Source of the DNA: CAZOZZ01 sp965262425
GTDB lineage: Bacteria > Acidobacteriota > Terriglobia > 20CM-2-55-15
Assembly: GCA_965262425.1 (NCBI GenBank)
Contig: OZ253536.1
Location: 4,960,001-5,024,000, forward strand
Length of the DNA stretch: 64,000 nucleotides
Direction: 5' to 3'
Shown: in pieces, positions 54,241 to 63,800 of the stretch
Layout: every line of letters starts with the position of its first letter
Numbering within the stretch: the first letter of the stretch is position 1
Notes under the pieces: generated by a model
Told to the model about the DNA's origin: nothing
Databases searched by the model: none
The model's input: the letters and a program-made list of their open reading frames with translations, nothing else
Made by a program: the position numbers and the translations under genes

Positions 54241-54942
54241 CTATCTGAAAAGATATGACGCGCTGAAGAACAGGAAGTTGGCACCAAAGTGTGCGGCAAT
54301 TGCGCTCTCGATGCCGCTCTTCAAATAGATGGCCCCCAGCAGCAATCCGCCGAGCAAAGCCGCGGTAAACCCATAGATGTTGTGGGCCAGAGCGAACAAC
54401 ATCGAGGAAAGCACCAGTGCCATGGCCTTCGGCAACACCGACACCAGAAGCGGCCACGCGGGCTTGATCTTCTTGTAGAGCTGTTGGAACACATACAGAA
54501 GGCAGGACATGATGAAGAGGCGGTAGATCACTTCCTCGGAAAACGCAGAATCCAGGGAAATGATGAACGAGTCGTAGACACTCTCCATGTCTCGGATTCG
54601 CGGCGCGACGAAGGGACTATATCGGTAGGTGAAAAAAAACAGGTAGTTGATCAGACCGAGGACCAATCCCGGCAAGAGTCCGAAGTTGATCAAGTCCCGA
54701 AGTGCCGACGGGAGGTCTTCGGAAGTCACGAGAATGGAGCCCCTGATATCGCTCTCGCGAGCTGAGTACATTCCGAAAGTCCCGAAAGCCATGACCACAA
54801 CGAAGCGTGATATCATGGTCCAAGCAAGAGAGGCAGACCCACTTTCATGGTTGAGTTCCGACAAGACTGCTGCGATGGCGGCCAAAATCGCCAGAACGGT
54901 GCAGAAACTCAAAGCTATTTTGGGGCTCATCGCGACCATCAT
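54241..54942 (-). CDS. CPBP-family intramembrane protease
   Basis: 233 residues, six or more membrane helices. The CPBP/Abi motifs are SEEVIYRLFI (EExxxR), a later FALAHNIYGF (HN) and ACAAH-like IAAHFGANFLF. Its role is intramembrane proteolysis, CAAX-type or unknown. It is first gene of the operon with the AAA and VWA genes (30 bases to the AAA start). Confidence 0.85.
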   Translation of the reverse strand: MMVAMSPKIALSFCTVLAILAAIAAVLSELNHESGSASLAWTMISRFVVVMAFGTFGMYSARESDIRGSILVTSEDLPSALRDLINFGLLPGLVLGLINYLFFFTYRYSPFVAPRIRDMESVYDSFIISLDSAFSEEVIYRLFIMSCLLYVFQQLYKKIKPAWPLLVSVLPKAMALVLSSMLFALAHNIYGFTAALLGGLLLGAIYLKSGIESAIAAHFGANFLFFSASYLFR

Positions 54943-55013
54943 ACACCAAAGAAACGGACAACGGTTGACCCCCTGAACCCGGCGCTGTTGAGGTTGAGGA
55001 GGGCTCTAGAGCG

Positions 55014-55763
55014 ATGCGACATCTGCTGGTGAGCGACATCCATTCAAACGTCGAGGCAATGGATGTTTGCCTGGCGCGAGCGGAAAAAGCAGGCTTCGAT
55101 TCGGTGCTATGCTGCGGGGACATCGTGGGCTACGGTCCGGACCCGAACGACGCCGTCGACCGAATTCGGAAGCTGGACGCCGTGACGATCCGGGGCAACC
55201 ACGATCGGGTCGCTTGCGGCCAGGACGAGCCCACCGATTTCAACCCTTACGCCAAGGCGGCTGCCCTCTGGACCCGCGCCGCTCTGACTCCTGCCACGAA
55301 CGAATACCTCCGGGCGCTACCGCTCGGTCCCCTTGAGGTCGGCGCTGGCGCACAGATGGTACACGGCGCGATCACGGACGAAGACGACTACATCATGGGA
55401 GAGTCCCATGCCAGGGAAAACTTCATCCTGTCGGAGTCACACCTGACGTTCTTCGGACACAGTCATTTCCAGATCGCCTTCTCCTGCGACGAAACCGGTA
55501 ACGTGGCCGTTGAAACGGTCGAGGAAGCCGACCAAACGAGCGCGATCCTGCCTCTCAAACCTGAAAAGCAATACCTGATCAACCCCGGTTCGGTCGGCCA
55601 GCCGCGGGACGGAGATGCGCGAGCCGGGTTTGCCATCTGGGATACCGATCGATCCAGGCTCGAGTTCTATCGAGCAGAGTATCCGATCGGCGTGACTCAA
55701 AAGAAGATGCAGGCGGAGAACTTGCCACCTTACCTGATCGATCGTTTGTCGCACGGAAGGTGA
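55014..55763 (+). CDS. Calcineurin-like metallophosphoesterase
   Basis: 249 residues. Metal-binding motifs are SDIHSN (DxH), CCGDIVGYG (GD), RGNHDRV (GNHD), VHGAI and FFGHSHFQIAF (GHxH), the full set. It belongs to the YfcE/MJ0936-like group of phosphodiesterases with unknown natural substrate. Divergent from the CPBP gene. Confidence 0.92.
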   Translation: MRHLLVSDIHSNVEAMDVCLARAEKAGFDSVLCCGDIVGYGPDPNDAVDRIRKLDAVTIRGNHDRVACGQDEPTDFNPYAKAAALWTRAALTPATNEYLRALPLGPLEVGAGAQMVHGAITDEDDYIMGESHARENFILSESHLTFFGHSHFQIAFSCDETGNVAVETVEEADQTSAILPLKPEKQYLINPGSVGQPRDGDARAGFAIWDTDRSRLEFYRAEYPIGVTQKKMQAENLPPYLIDRLSHGR

Positions 55764-55770
55764 TTGGGGG

Positions 55771-55947
55771 AGTGGCCAGTGGTCAGTTGGCGGCTGCGCC
55801 GCGGGGACGGACGCGACGGGGCTTTGGTCAGCAGCTTGAAGCAGTTGAGGAGTTCTTGGTCGCTTGTTCGGCGGGTGGCCAGGGACGGCCACCCCGACAC
55901 GCTTTACTGTTACATCACACACGGCCGGAGCACAACCACTGGCCACT
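55771..55947. repeat. Intergenic element bounded by AGTGGCCAGTGGT inverted pair
   Basis: AGTGGCCAGTGGTCAGTT at 55771-55788 and ACCACTGGCCACT at 55935-55947 face each other around 146 bases of non-coding sequence. The same 18-mer is at 23214. Probably a small non-autonomous repeat. Confidence 0.5.
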
Positions 55948-55949
55948 TC

Positions 55950-56390
55950 CTAATATCCTATTCTGATTATTTCTACTTCGGGGACTCGGTGATTCCAACC
56001 TGTTGGGATGTTTTCGAAGCGGAGGCTGAAACGGGTGGTTTCGCCCGGGGGGAGCGGACGGCCGGGGGTCAGGCCCTGCTCCTCGGCTTCCAGAACCGGT
56101 TCGCCTTCATATGAATTGAAGACCAGCTTGAGGTCGATGGATCGAATCGGTTCGGTTCCAAGATTTTCCAGGGAGCCTTCGATGACGCGAATGGTGTGGC
56201 CCACGTAATTCCGGCTGGTGAGAATTCCGAGGCGGGGCATGCCCACGGTTGCTGCGATCTCATCCAGGTCGTCGACGTGAACCAGCGGCTCGGCGTTCGC
56301 CGGAGCTGGCTGGGACACGGCGGCCCAGAGACCGATCAGGCCGAGCGCGATAGCGATTGTTGTTCCGATGATGAAGGGCGTCCGAGTCAT
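55950..56390 (-). CDS. Small membrane-anchored FxLYD-like protein
   Basis: 146 residues from ATG 56390, chosen because GGAGAG sits in the end of pmbA just upstream. An N-terminal signal-anchor (FIIGTTIAIALGLIGLWAAV) is followed by a beta-sandwich region (VIEGSLENLGTEPIRSIDLKLVF, TTRFSLRFENIPTGWN) as in FxLYD/DUF3426-type extracytoplasmic domains. Last gene of the M16/TldD/PmbA operon. Function unknown. Confidence 0.7.
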   Translation of the reverse strand: MTRTPFIIGTTIAIALGLIGLWAAVSQPAPANAEPLVHVDDLDEIAATVGMPRLGILTSRNYVGHTIRVIEGSLENLGTEPIRSIDLKLVFNSYEGEPVLEAEEQGLTPGRPLPPGETTRFSLRFENIPTGWNHRVPEVEIIRIGY

Positions 56391-56391
56391 T

Positions 56392-57738
56392 TCACTCTCC
56401 GCTGACGACCATGTTGCCCAGCTTGAGGGTGGGCGAGGCCACACTTCCCAGGAAGGTTAGATCGTTGCCGATCATCTGGATGTCCTTGAGCATCCCGTCG
56501 AGGTTGCCGGCGATCGTGACCTCATGCACAGGATATGCCAAACATCCGTTCTCGATCCACATTCCGACAGCGCCGCGGGAGTAATCGCCGGTGACCGGGT
56601 TGACACCCGTTCCTATCAGTTCCACGACGTAGAGGCCGGACTCGACGGATTCGATTATTTCTTCAGGAGTGTAGGGGCCGGGCTGAAGATAAAAGTTGTT
56701 CGGGCCGGTCGTGATCACACCCGATAGCGCGCGCGTTCCGTTGCCCGTGGGTACGCCCCCGAGCTTCCTTGCGGTATAGGACGTGTGCAGGTAATTCTTG
56801 AGAACTCCAGCCTCCACGATCGGCAGTTTGTGCCCCGGGACGCCCTCGTCGTCAAAAGGGACAGACCCCAGCCCGCGTGGCATCAATGCATCGTCGACAA
56901 TACACACATCGGGCGCCGCGATGACCTCGCCGAGGCGGTCAACCAGGAAAGACGCCTGGCGGTAAATGGAGTCGCCCGAAACCGCCCGGAACACATGGCC
57001 GATCAGGCTCCTCGCCGTCCAGGGATCGAACACCACGGGGACCTCACAGGTTGCGGGTTTCCGTGCGCCCACCCGGCGCAGGGTTCGCTCCGCGGCTTTC
57101 CGGCCCACAGTCTCCGGATCTTCAAGATCTTTTCGGTGGCGGCTGACCGACATCCAGTGATCACGATGACGTCCCTGGTCGGACTCGGCGATCGGGGCAA
57201 CTCCAAAGGCCGCTGAGGTGGACCGGTACCCACCCGCGAAACCCTCCGAGTTGGCTATAACGGTTCGGGCTCGAGTGTAATCAAAAAAGGCGCCACCCGA
57301 ATTCGTCAACAGCGGATCGACATCGAACGCTACTGTTTCCGACACACGGGCCATTTCGATGCGAGCAGGCGTGTCGAGCGACTCCCACTCTTCATCGAAG
57401 AGATCGAGATCCGGAAATCGATCCGTGAACACATCCGGATCCGGAAGACCGGCGTGCTCGTCTTCGGACGTCAGGCGCGCCATTTCCACAGTCTGCTCGA
57501 TTATCCGTTCCATCGTGGACTCGGAAAGATCGGACGTATGAGAAGTCGCGGTCCTGTTGCCGACGAACACGCGCAACGACAGCGCCCGGGACAAGGCTTC
57601 TTTGAGGGTTTCGAGGTTGCCCTTTCGGACCGACAACGAGAAAGTGCTCTCCTCGCGAATCATGACGTCGGCCGTCGTGGATCCCTTTTCCATCGCAACG
57701 CGAATGGCTCGCTCGGCTGAATCTTTGAGTTGGTCCAT
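56392..57738 (-). CDS. pmbA: TldE/PmbA-type protease subunit
   Basis: About 448 residues from ATG 57738 (MDQLKDSAERAIRVAMEKGS). Family motifs are RVFVGNRTATSHTSDLSES, CIVDDALMPRGLGSVPFDDEGVPG, LKNYLHTSYTARKLGGVPTGNGTR, GAVGMWIENGCLAYPVHEVTIAGNLDGML. PmbA lacks its own metal site and works as a heterodimer with TldD to degrade unfolded peptides (for example microcin and CcdA processing in E. coli). tldD immediately upstream is disrupted, so this subunit is probably without a partner. Confidence 0.93.
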   Translation of the reverse strand: MDQLKDSAERAIRVAMEKGSTTADVMIREESTFSLSVRKGNLETLKEALSRALSLRVFVGNRTATSHTSDLSESTMERIIEQTVEMARLTSEDEHAGLPDPDVFTDRFPDLDLFDEEWESLDTPARIEMARVSETVAFDVDPLLTNSGGAFFDYTRARTVIANSEGFAGGYRSTSAAFGVAPIAESDQGRHRDHWMSVSRHRKDLEDPETVGRKAAERTLRRVGARKPATCEVPVVFDPWTARSLIGHVFRAVSGDSIYRQASFLVDRLGEVIAAPDVCIVDDALMPRGLGSVPFDDEGVPGHKLPIVEAGVLKNYLHTSYTARKLGGVPTGNGTRALSGVITTGPNNFYLQPGPYTPEEIIESVESGLYVVELIGTGVNPVTGDYSRGAVGMWIENGCLAYPVHEVTIAGNLDGMLKDIQMIGNDLTFLGSVASPTLKLGNMVVSGE

Positions 57739-58263
57739 GGCTCGTTCAAAGCTGAGGCAGGGGCGCTGTTTCAGGACAGGCTTACGTGCCGGTGCCACCC
57801 ACCGTAATCTCTCGTATCTTCATGGTCGGAATGCCAACCCCGACCGGCACGTTCTGCCCATCCTTGCCGCAAATCCCAACACCCCGGTCCAGACGCAGAT
57901 CGTTGCCGACCATCGAAACTCGCCTTAACACTGTCGGCCCGTCCCCGATCAGTGTGGCGCCTTTGACCGGCGCGGTGACCTTGCCGTTTTCGATCAGATA
58001 GGCCTCGCTCGTGCTGAAAACGAACTTCCCGCTCGTTATGTCGACCTGGCCGCCAGAAAAATGGACGGCATACAAGCCCCTTGTCACAGAACGGATGATG
58101 TCTTCCGGATCCGATTCTCCCGACATCATGAACGTGTTGGTCATCCGGGGAAGCGGAATGTGCTCGTATCCCTCACGCCGCCCGTTGCCGGTAGCGGCCA
58201 TTTTCATAAGCTTGGAGCTGAGCTGATCGTGCAGGTAGCCCTGAAGTATTCCATTTTCGATCA

Positions 58264-59740
58264 CTCTTGTCCAAATTAGCTTTTAGGAATTGAGTAGGTT
58301 GAGCCCGGCCTCGTAAGATTGGTTTTTCCAACACGAGAAATCAATCCGTGGGGAGGGCCCAACCATGAAACGATTTTCCAGCATTTTCTCCCAGTTGTTG
58401 CAACTATTTCCGCGCCTGGAGTTTGAGAAGGCGGTTCAGGATCATCAGGCCCAGCGGCATGCGCGTGGATTCGCGAGCTGGAGCCAGTTCATCGCGATGT
58501 TGTTCTGCCAGTTGAGACGGGCCCATTCGCTGCGGGAGATCTGCGGCGGTCTGGCGAGCGTGGAAGGGAAACTGCGACATCTGGGGTTGGAGGAAGCGCC
58601 GAAACGATCGACGCTGTCCTACGCTAATCGACACCGGCCGTGGCAGCTTTATCAGACGGTGTTCGGGCAGTTGCTAGAGAAATGTCAGGGCGTGGCGGCC
58701 CAGCGTGGCGGGAAGAAGTTCCGGTTCAAGAACAAACTGATGAGCTTGGACTCGAGCGTCATCGACCTGTCGATGTCGCTGTTCGACTGGGCGAAGTTTC
58801 GGCGGACCAAGGGGGCGATCAAGCTGCACCTGCTGCTGGATCACGATGGTTACCTGCCTTCGTTTGCCGTGATCACCGAGGGCAAGAGCAGCGACATCAA
58901 GGTGGCGCGGCAGATGCGATTCGAGCCGGGAACGGTATTGGCGATCGACCGCGGCTATATGGACTACGACTGGTTCGTGGAATTGACGCGCCAGGGGGTG
59001 TACTTCGTGTCCCGGCTGAAACGCAACGCCGTAGTGGAAGTCATCGAAGATCGGCCGGTTCCGAAGAACCGGAACATCCTCAAAGATCAAGTGGTGTTCT
59101 TTCCCCATCATGCCCAAGCCCGTGAGGAATATTTCTTCCGGCTCGTCGAGGTGTGGGTTCCGGAGAAGGAGCAATCGATCATCTTCCTGACCAACCACCT
59201 CGATTTCGGTGCAACCACGATTGCCGCCATCTATAAGGATCGTTGGTCGGTGGAGTTGTTTTTTAAGGCGCTGAAGCAGAATCTGAAGATCAAAACGTTC
59301 CTCGGGACCAGCCCCAATGCGGTGAAGACCCAGATCTGGACGGCCCTGATCGCGATGTTGCTGCTGAAATACCTCCAGTTGAGGTCCACCTTCGGATGGT
59401 CCTTGTCCAATCTGGTCGCCCTGCTCCGGCACCAGTTGTTCGTTTATCGTGATCTCAACGCCTGGCTCGACGTCCCGTTTGAAGGCCCGCCCGCGCTGGC
59501 CCAAATCCAAGCCCAGCAGTTGGCGCTGGAATGGAACCGGTAGTTTGGACAGCATCTCTTTCAGAATCGAGGTAACTCATCGCTTACACGCGCACTCTTT
59601 TGGACAGCATCTGAAATCCGACACGGCCGTCGCCCATTGCTGGCAGGGGGGGCTGATTCTCACCAGCCCTTCAGGGGAGATCTATCTCTATTGGAATCAA
59701 CACCGACTGGCCGTGGTTGCCGCTAATTTGGACAGCAGTG
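58264..59740 (+). mobile_element. IS4-family insertion sequence (complete)
   Basis: 1477 bp between 11-bp target duplications ATTTTCGATCA (58253-58263 and 59741-59751). Both ends share TGTCCAAATTAGC in inverted orientation. The right end has two further TTTGGACAGCATCT copies (about 59544 and 59600) like the terminal TTTGGACAGCAG, probably subterminal transposase-binding sites. Confidence 0.93.
58365..59543 (+). CDS. IS4-family transposase
   Basis: 392 residues. The N-terminal DUF4372-like domain (RGFASWSQFIAMLFCQL, SLREICGGLASVEGKLRHLG) is followed by a DDE domain with Asp in SLDSSVIDLS, Asp in LAIDRGYMDYDWF and the Y-R-E-K-type IYKDRWSVELFFKALKQNLKIKTF with the catalytic Glu. Full length and intact. 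Confidence 0.96.
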   Translation: MKRFSSIFSQLLQLFPRLEFEKAVQDHQAQRHARGFASWSQFIAMLFCQLRRAHSLREICGGLASVEGKLRHLGLEEAPKRSTLSYANRHRPWQLYQTVFGQLLEKCQGVAAQRGGKKFRFKNKLMSLDSSVIDLSMSLFDWAKFRRTKGAIKLHLLLDHDGYLPSFAVITEGKSSDIKVARQMRFEPGTVLAIDRGYMDYDWFVELTRQGVYFVSRLKRNAVVEVIEDRPVPKNRNILKDQVVFFPHHAQAREEYFFRLVEVWVPEKEQSIIFLTNHLDFGATTIAAIYKDRWSVELFFKALKQNLKIKTFLGTSPNAVKTQIWTALIAMLLLKYLQLRSTFGWSLSNLVALLRHQLFVYRDLNAWLDVPFEGPPALAQIQAQQLALEWNR

Positions 59741-60692
59741 ATTTTCGATCAACACCGTTGCTTCGGTCGAACTGCCCTCGTCGTCGATGTTGAGCGATCC
59801 TCTCCGGTAGGGAAGCGTTCCATCATCGACCACCGTGCACAGTTCCGATGCAACGGGCTCTCCAATCAACCCCGAAAAAGCGGATTCCTGCTTCCTGTTG
59901 AAATCCGCTTCCAGGCCGTGACCAATAGCTTCATGCAGCAGGATCCCGGGCCAGCCAGGTCCCAGAACCACTTCCATGGGTCCGGCCGGGGCCTCGACCG
60001 CATCCAACTGCAGGATTGCCATCCGGGCCGCCTCTCGAGCCAACTCTTCCGGCGTCAGATCGCTGTCAAAGATGTCGATCGACCGCCGGCCACCGCCACC
60101 TTCGAATCCGGACTGGCGATTTGTGCCGTCGGCGGCAACGCATCGAACGTCGAAACGAACCAGAGGCTGCAGGTCGTCAAAGAGTTGGCCCTCCGAGGTC
60201 GCCACCAGAACATGTTTTGTTTCGTCCAGGCAGGTGCAATTCACCTGAACGATCCGACGATCGTAGGCGCGGGCGGCAGCGTTGGCCCGCTCAAGCAATG
60301 CGATCTTTCTGTTGAGCTCGACATGGTCCGGCGTCGTCGGAATGTCGTAGAGGTCATGCTTCCTATCGAGGGGCCCAATCAATTTGTGGCTGCCGCCCTG
60401 TCTCGACGAGTCTGCTATGAACGCGGCGGTACGGGCGGCCTTCAAGACGCTCTCACGGCTCAGATCGTCCGAATGCGCGTAGCCGGTCCTTTCCCCCACA
60501 ACCACACGGACCCCGACTCCAATGTCGACGCCCTTGGTCGCACTTTTGATGATCTCTTCTTCGAGGATGATCCTGTGGGTAACCCGGTGTTCAAAGTACA
60601 GATCGGCATAGTCGCCGCCCCGGGAAAGCGCCGCCGACAGATAGGCTTCCAGATCGCTGACGTCGAGCGTGAGTCCCTCGAAAGCGACAGAC

Positions 60693-62018
60693 CTACCCAT
60701 CTTCTTCACCGTGCTCAAACGGGTCTTCCGGACCGGCGATCACAAGCGTGTAGTGTTCAGTATTCAGATATTGGCGCGCTACCCTGGAAATGTCGTCGAT
60801 CGTCAGGGCGCTAATGTAGGTCGGATACTTTTCCACATAGTCGAACCCGAGATCATAGACTTCGGCGTTTGTGAGAAAGCGGGTTATCTGGGAGTTCGAT
60901 TCGAAAGCAAACACAAAGCTGCCGGTCAGGTAGGCCTTGGCATCCTCGAGCTCGATGGGATCGACTGGTTCGGCGATGATCCTGGCAATCTCGTCTTTGA
61001 AACCGGCGAGTGCCTTGTGAATGTTTTGAGGAGAAGTCCCGATGTAGGCGAGAAATTTTCCTGGATCGATTCCGGCAGAACTGGTAATCCGGGCAAAGGT
61101 CGTGTATGCCAGGCCCTGCTCGTCACGGAGTTTTCGAGGAATCCGGGACGTCAGCCCGGCACCGCCGCCCAGGATAGTATCCATGACCTGCAGGGCGTAA
61201 AAATCCGGGGTCCGTCGGTCCACACCGAGGTGGCCGTAGAAAATGTGCGCCTGCTCGCTCGCTACTTTCACAAATTTCTTGCGAATCTCCTGCTGGGGAA
61301 TGGGGGGCGCTATTTCAGGAGACCGGATCTCGCGCTGCTCCCATGCACCGAAAGTTGCCTCGACCCTCGATAGCATTTCGTCGGCATCGAAGTCGCCGAC
61401 GGCAGACAGAATGGCGTTGTTGGGCACGAACTGTTCGCGGTGGAAACGTCTCAGATCGTCCGGTGCAATTTTTTCGATCGTCGACGGGTAGCCATGAGAC
61501 GGTCTGTGCAGTGGATGCGTACCATAGATCAGCTCGTTGAACTCCCAGCCGGCAAGGACCTGTGGGCGATCCACGACACTTCGGATTTCCGCGAGGGTTC
61601 GTTTCCGCTCTTTCTCGATGGCATCTTCGGCAAAGCTCGGGTTCATGACAATGTCACCAACAAGATCAAGCCCGAGGTCGATGTCTTTGCTCAAGACTCC
61701 CAGGAAGGCAGCGACCCGCTCGTGGGATCCATCGCAGTCGATCGCGCCCCCGACCGATTCGATCGCGTCGGCAATGTCGAGCGACGATCGTGACTTCGTT
61801 CCTTCGTCGAGTAAACGGCTGACCATCACGGCCGAGCCGGCAAGATTCTCGGGCTCGTTTCTGGCACCTGCCAGCACGTTGATGTTCAGAGAGACCGCCG
61901 GAATCGTCGAGTTCTCGACGAGCAACACGCGAAGGCCATTCTCCAGGACGTGTCTCCTGGTGGCAAATGAGCGATGCCTGGATGTCGGGATGGACGACGT
62001 GCGATGAGGCTCGGTCAA
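60693..62018 (-). CDS. M16-family peptidase-like subunit lacking HxxEH
   Basis: About 441 residues from TTG 62018, which overlaps the stop of the M16 gene upstream (TTGA). The upstream extension to 62165 has no M16-like sequence. It has the M16 plan (two similar halves), with the region that should hold HxxEH reading SAVMVSRLLDEGT, and GGGAGLTSRIPRKLRDEQGLAYTTF in the second half. It is the non-catalytic partner of the active subunit, as in bacterial M16B heterodimers and mitochondrial processing peptidase alpha. Ends inside the TldD start region (overlap). Confidence 0.88.
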   Translation of the reverse strand: MTEPHRTSSIPTSRHRSFATRRHVLENGLRVLLVENSTIPAVSLNINVLAGARNEPENLAGSAVMVSRLLDEGTKSRSSLDIADAIESVGGAIDCDGSHERVAAFLGVLSKDIDLGLDLVGDIVMNPSFAEDAIEKERKRTLAEIRSVVDRPQVLAGWEFNELIYGTHPLHRPSHGYPSTIEKIAPDDLRRFHREQFVPNNAILSAVGDFDADEMLSRVEATFGAWEQREIRSPEIAPPIPQQEIRKKFVKVASEQAHIFYGHLGVDRRTPDFYALQVMDTILGGGAGLTSRIPRKLRDEQGLAYTTFARITSSAGIDPGKFLAYIGTSPQNIHKALAGFKDEIARIIAEPVDPIELEDAKAYLTGSFVFAFESNSQITRFLTNAEVYDLGFDYVEKYPTYISALTIDDISRVARQYLNTEHYTLVIAGPEDPFEHGEEDG

Positions 62019-63304
62019 TGTTCTTTCCCTTGCACGTCTTCCTCGAGCATCCATGCCACGGTCCGGTTTTTCTCGACCAGGTAGCGCCGGCAAACGTCGG
62101 CAACCCGGGCTGAGTCCACAGCCGCAACTCGGGACAGGTAGGTGTCCACGTACTCCAGACCGCACAAAGTCTCGATCTGACCTAGAAGTATCGCCTGGTC
62201 CAGCGTCCGTTCCTTCGAAAGTACGAAGTGGGCTTCGATCTGATGCTTTGCGCGTTCCAGTTCGTGCTCGCTCACTCCGTCGACGCCGATGCTGTGGAGT
62301 TCATCGAAAATGCTGGCCTCGATCGCGGCAGGTTCATGGTCTCCGCGACTCTCACACCGGATGTGGAAGAGCGTCGGGTCCTGCGACTCGCCGTAGTCGG
62401 CGCCGACAAATGTTGCGGACTGTTCATTCTCGACAAGTCGCTGATAGAACCGGGACGATTTTCCCTCGGTCAAGATAACCGTCAGAACCTGAAGCGGAAA
62501 CGAGTCTTCGTGCCCGATGCGTGGCGCGTGGTAGGCGATGGCGAGCCTGGGGACGTCGGATCGCCAGCGGAGGGTGATTCGCTTTTCTCCCAACTGTTCC
62601 GGTTCAGTTATTTCCACCGGGTCGGGTGGCAAGCCGGCCGGGATCGCCCCAAAGGCCTCCTCGGCCTGATCCAGGGCCTGATCCACGTCGAAATCTCCGA
62701 CAAGCACCAGGGTCGCGTTGGCAGGATGATAATGCCGCCGGTAATAGGCCTCCATTCCTTCGCGGGTCATGGCGTCGAGATCCTGGAGCCACCCAACGAC
62801 AGGATTTCTATATGCGTGCCGGCTGTAGGCCGTCGCTTGCAGTTCCTGCATCAGCAGTCCCCAGGGTTGGTCAAGCCCGGTTTTCAATTCCTCGATGACG
62901 ACCTTCTTCTCCGATTCGAACTCGACCGGATCAAAGACCGTGTTGCACATCCGATCAGACTCTATCTCCAGAGCCTTCGTCCAGCGGTCGGCGGCAAAGT
63001 TGAAGTAGTAGGCCGTGAAGTCATAAGAAGTAAAGGCGTTGTTGTTACCACCGTGCTTGAGGGTCAGTAAATCGATATCCCCCTTCCCGAGCTTCTCCGT
63101 ACCCTTAAACAACATGTGCTCCAGAAAGTGCGATCGACCGGTCTGGCCGGGGACTTCGTTGCGGGCACCGACCCGATACCAGATCATGCAGCTGACGGTA
63201 GGCGAGGAATGAGTTTCCCTGGCCAGCAGCACCATTCCGTTGTCCAACACTCTTCGGTGGACATCGTCAGTCGTAAGAATTGAAGAACTTGCAAGCGTCG
63301 ACAT
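62015..63304 (-). CDS. M16-family zinc peptidase, catalytic subunit
   Basis: 429 residues. HFLEHMLFKGT (59-69) gives HxxEH, and the downstream Glu is in the region VFDPVEFESEKKVVIEE. GKSSRFYQRLVENEQSA gives the second-half R/Y motif. No clear signal peptide, so probably cytoplasmic. Zinc-dependent cleavage of small or unfolded peptides. It is the first gene of a five-gene operon with its inactive partner, tldD, pmbA and the FxLYD-like protein, a peptide-disposal set. Confidence 0.93.
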   Translation of the reverse strand: MSTLASSSILTTDDVHRRVLDNGMVLLARETHSSPTVSCMIWYRVGARNEVPGQTGRSHFLEHMLFKGTEKLGKGDIDLLTLKHGGNNNAFTSYDFTAYYFNFAADRWTKALEIESDRMCNTVFDPVEFESEKKVVIEELKTGLDQPWGLLMQELQATAYSRHAYRNPVVGWLQDLDAMTREGMEAYYRRHYHPANATLVLVGDFDVDQALDQAEEAFGAIPAGLPPDPVEITEPEQLGEKRITLRWRSDVPRLAIAYHAPRIGHEDSFPLQVLTVILTEGKSSRFYQRLVENEQSATFVGADYGESQDPTLFHIRCESRGDHEPAAIEASIFDELHSIGVDGVSEHELERAKHQIEAHFVLSKERTLDQAILLGQIETLCGLEYVDTYLSRVAAVDSARVADVCRRYLVEKNRTVAWMLEEDVQGKEH

Positions 63305-63428
63305 TTTCAGCTCTTATTATACGAGGATTCGTCGGCGTCTCGACGGGAAGTTAGTGTTTAAAGCTATCACAGGGGCCTACAACTGTCAAACTGTAAACCC
63401 TTGGCGTTAGTGTGAGTTACAGTCATTT

Positions 63429-63800
63429 ATGGTGAATCGAAGGAAGGGGCTTGGGGCTTGGCGCGGCAAGCTTTTCGGCTCGATCGCAACGATCTTAGTT
63501 TGTTTGCTTTTTGTTTTGGTCGGGGCTTTACCGGCGGGGTTGGCAGGACAGCTCAAGATCCGGGTGGACCTCGTCTCGGTAAATGTCTCGGTGCTAGGAG
63601 CCTGCGCGGCAGAAGAAATCTACCCGGAATGCCGAGACGCTCAGGGGTCGAGTGCGGACGATTTCATCCTTCTCGAAGAAGGCGTACCCCACGAGATCGT
63701 CGGGTTTAAGGCGACTTCCCGACCGTTTCAGCTTGTTCTGGTCATCGACTCCAGCAATCCTGTTGGGCAGGTGTCCGGCCCGACATCGGGCTCGGCATGA
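63429..63800 (+). pseudogene. VWFA-related secreted protein, truncated, with repeat insertion
   Basis: From ATG 63429: a basic start, membrane/signal helix (FGSIATILVCLLFVLVGALP), then LKIRVDLVSVNVSV and RDAQGSSADDFILLEEGVPHEIVGF, the N-terminal signature of Acidobacteriota VWFA-related proteins. Between NVSV and RDAQG lie 13 extra residues (LGACAAEEIYPEC) encoded by the miniature repeat. The VWA domain begins (PFQLVLVIDSS) but the frame closes at 63800, where about 200 residues should follow. The gene is truncated or frameshifted at its 3' side, near the window end. Confidence 0.7.
63594..63627. repeat. Miniature repeat, copy 3 (in-frame fragment inside a coding region)
   Basis: Begins CTAGGAGCCTGCGCGGCAG, a perfect match to the consensus end. 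Similarity to 1003-1036 fades after about 34 bases. It adds 39 nt (13 codons) without breaking the frame of the VWFA-related gene. Confidence 0.7.

Larger units (their letters stand above)
57782..60700 (-). pseudogene. tldD: TldD metalloprotease gene split by IS4
   Basis: The N-terminal part (60700 to 59741) includes the zinc motif HEAIGHGLEADF (HExxxH). The C-terminal part (58263 to 57782) has NGILQGYLHD, PLPRMTNTFM and GKFVFSTSEAYLIENGK, and ends near the residues that complete the metal site. Removing the IS and one 11-bp duplication restores VLIENGILQGYLHD in frame, total about 480 residues, normal for TldD. The start is taken as ATG 60700, while TTG 60718 is an alternative. The insertion separates the HExxxH from the rest, so the TldD/PmbA protease should be inactive. 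Confidence 0.93.
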
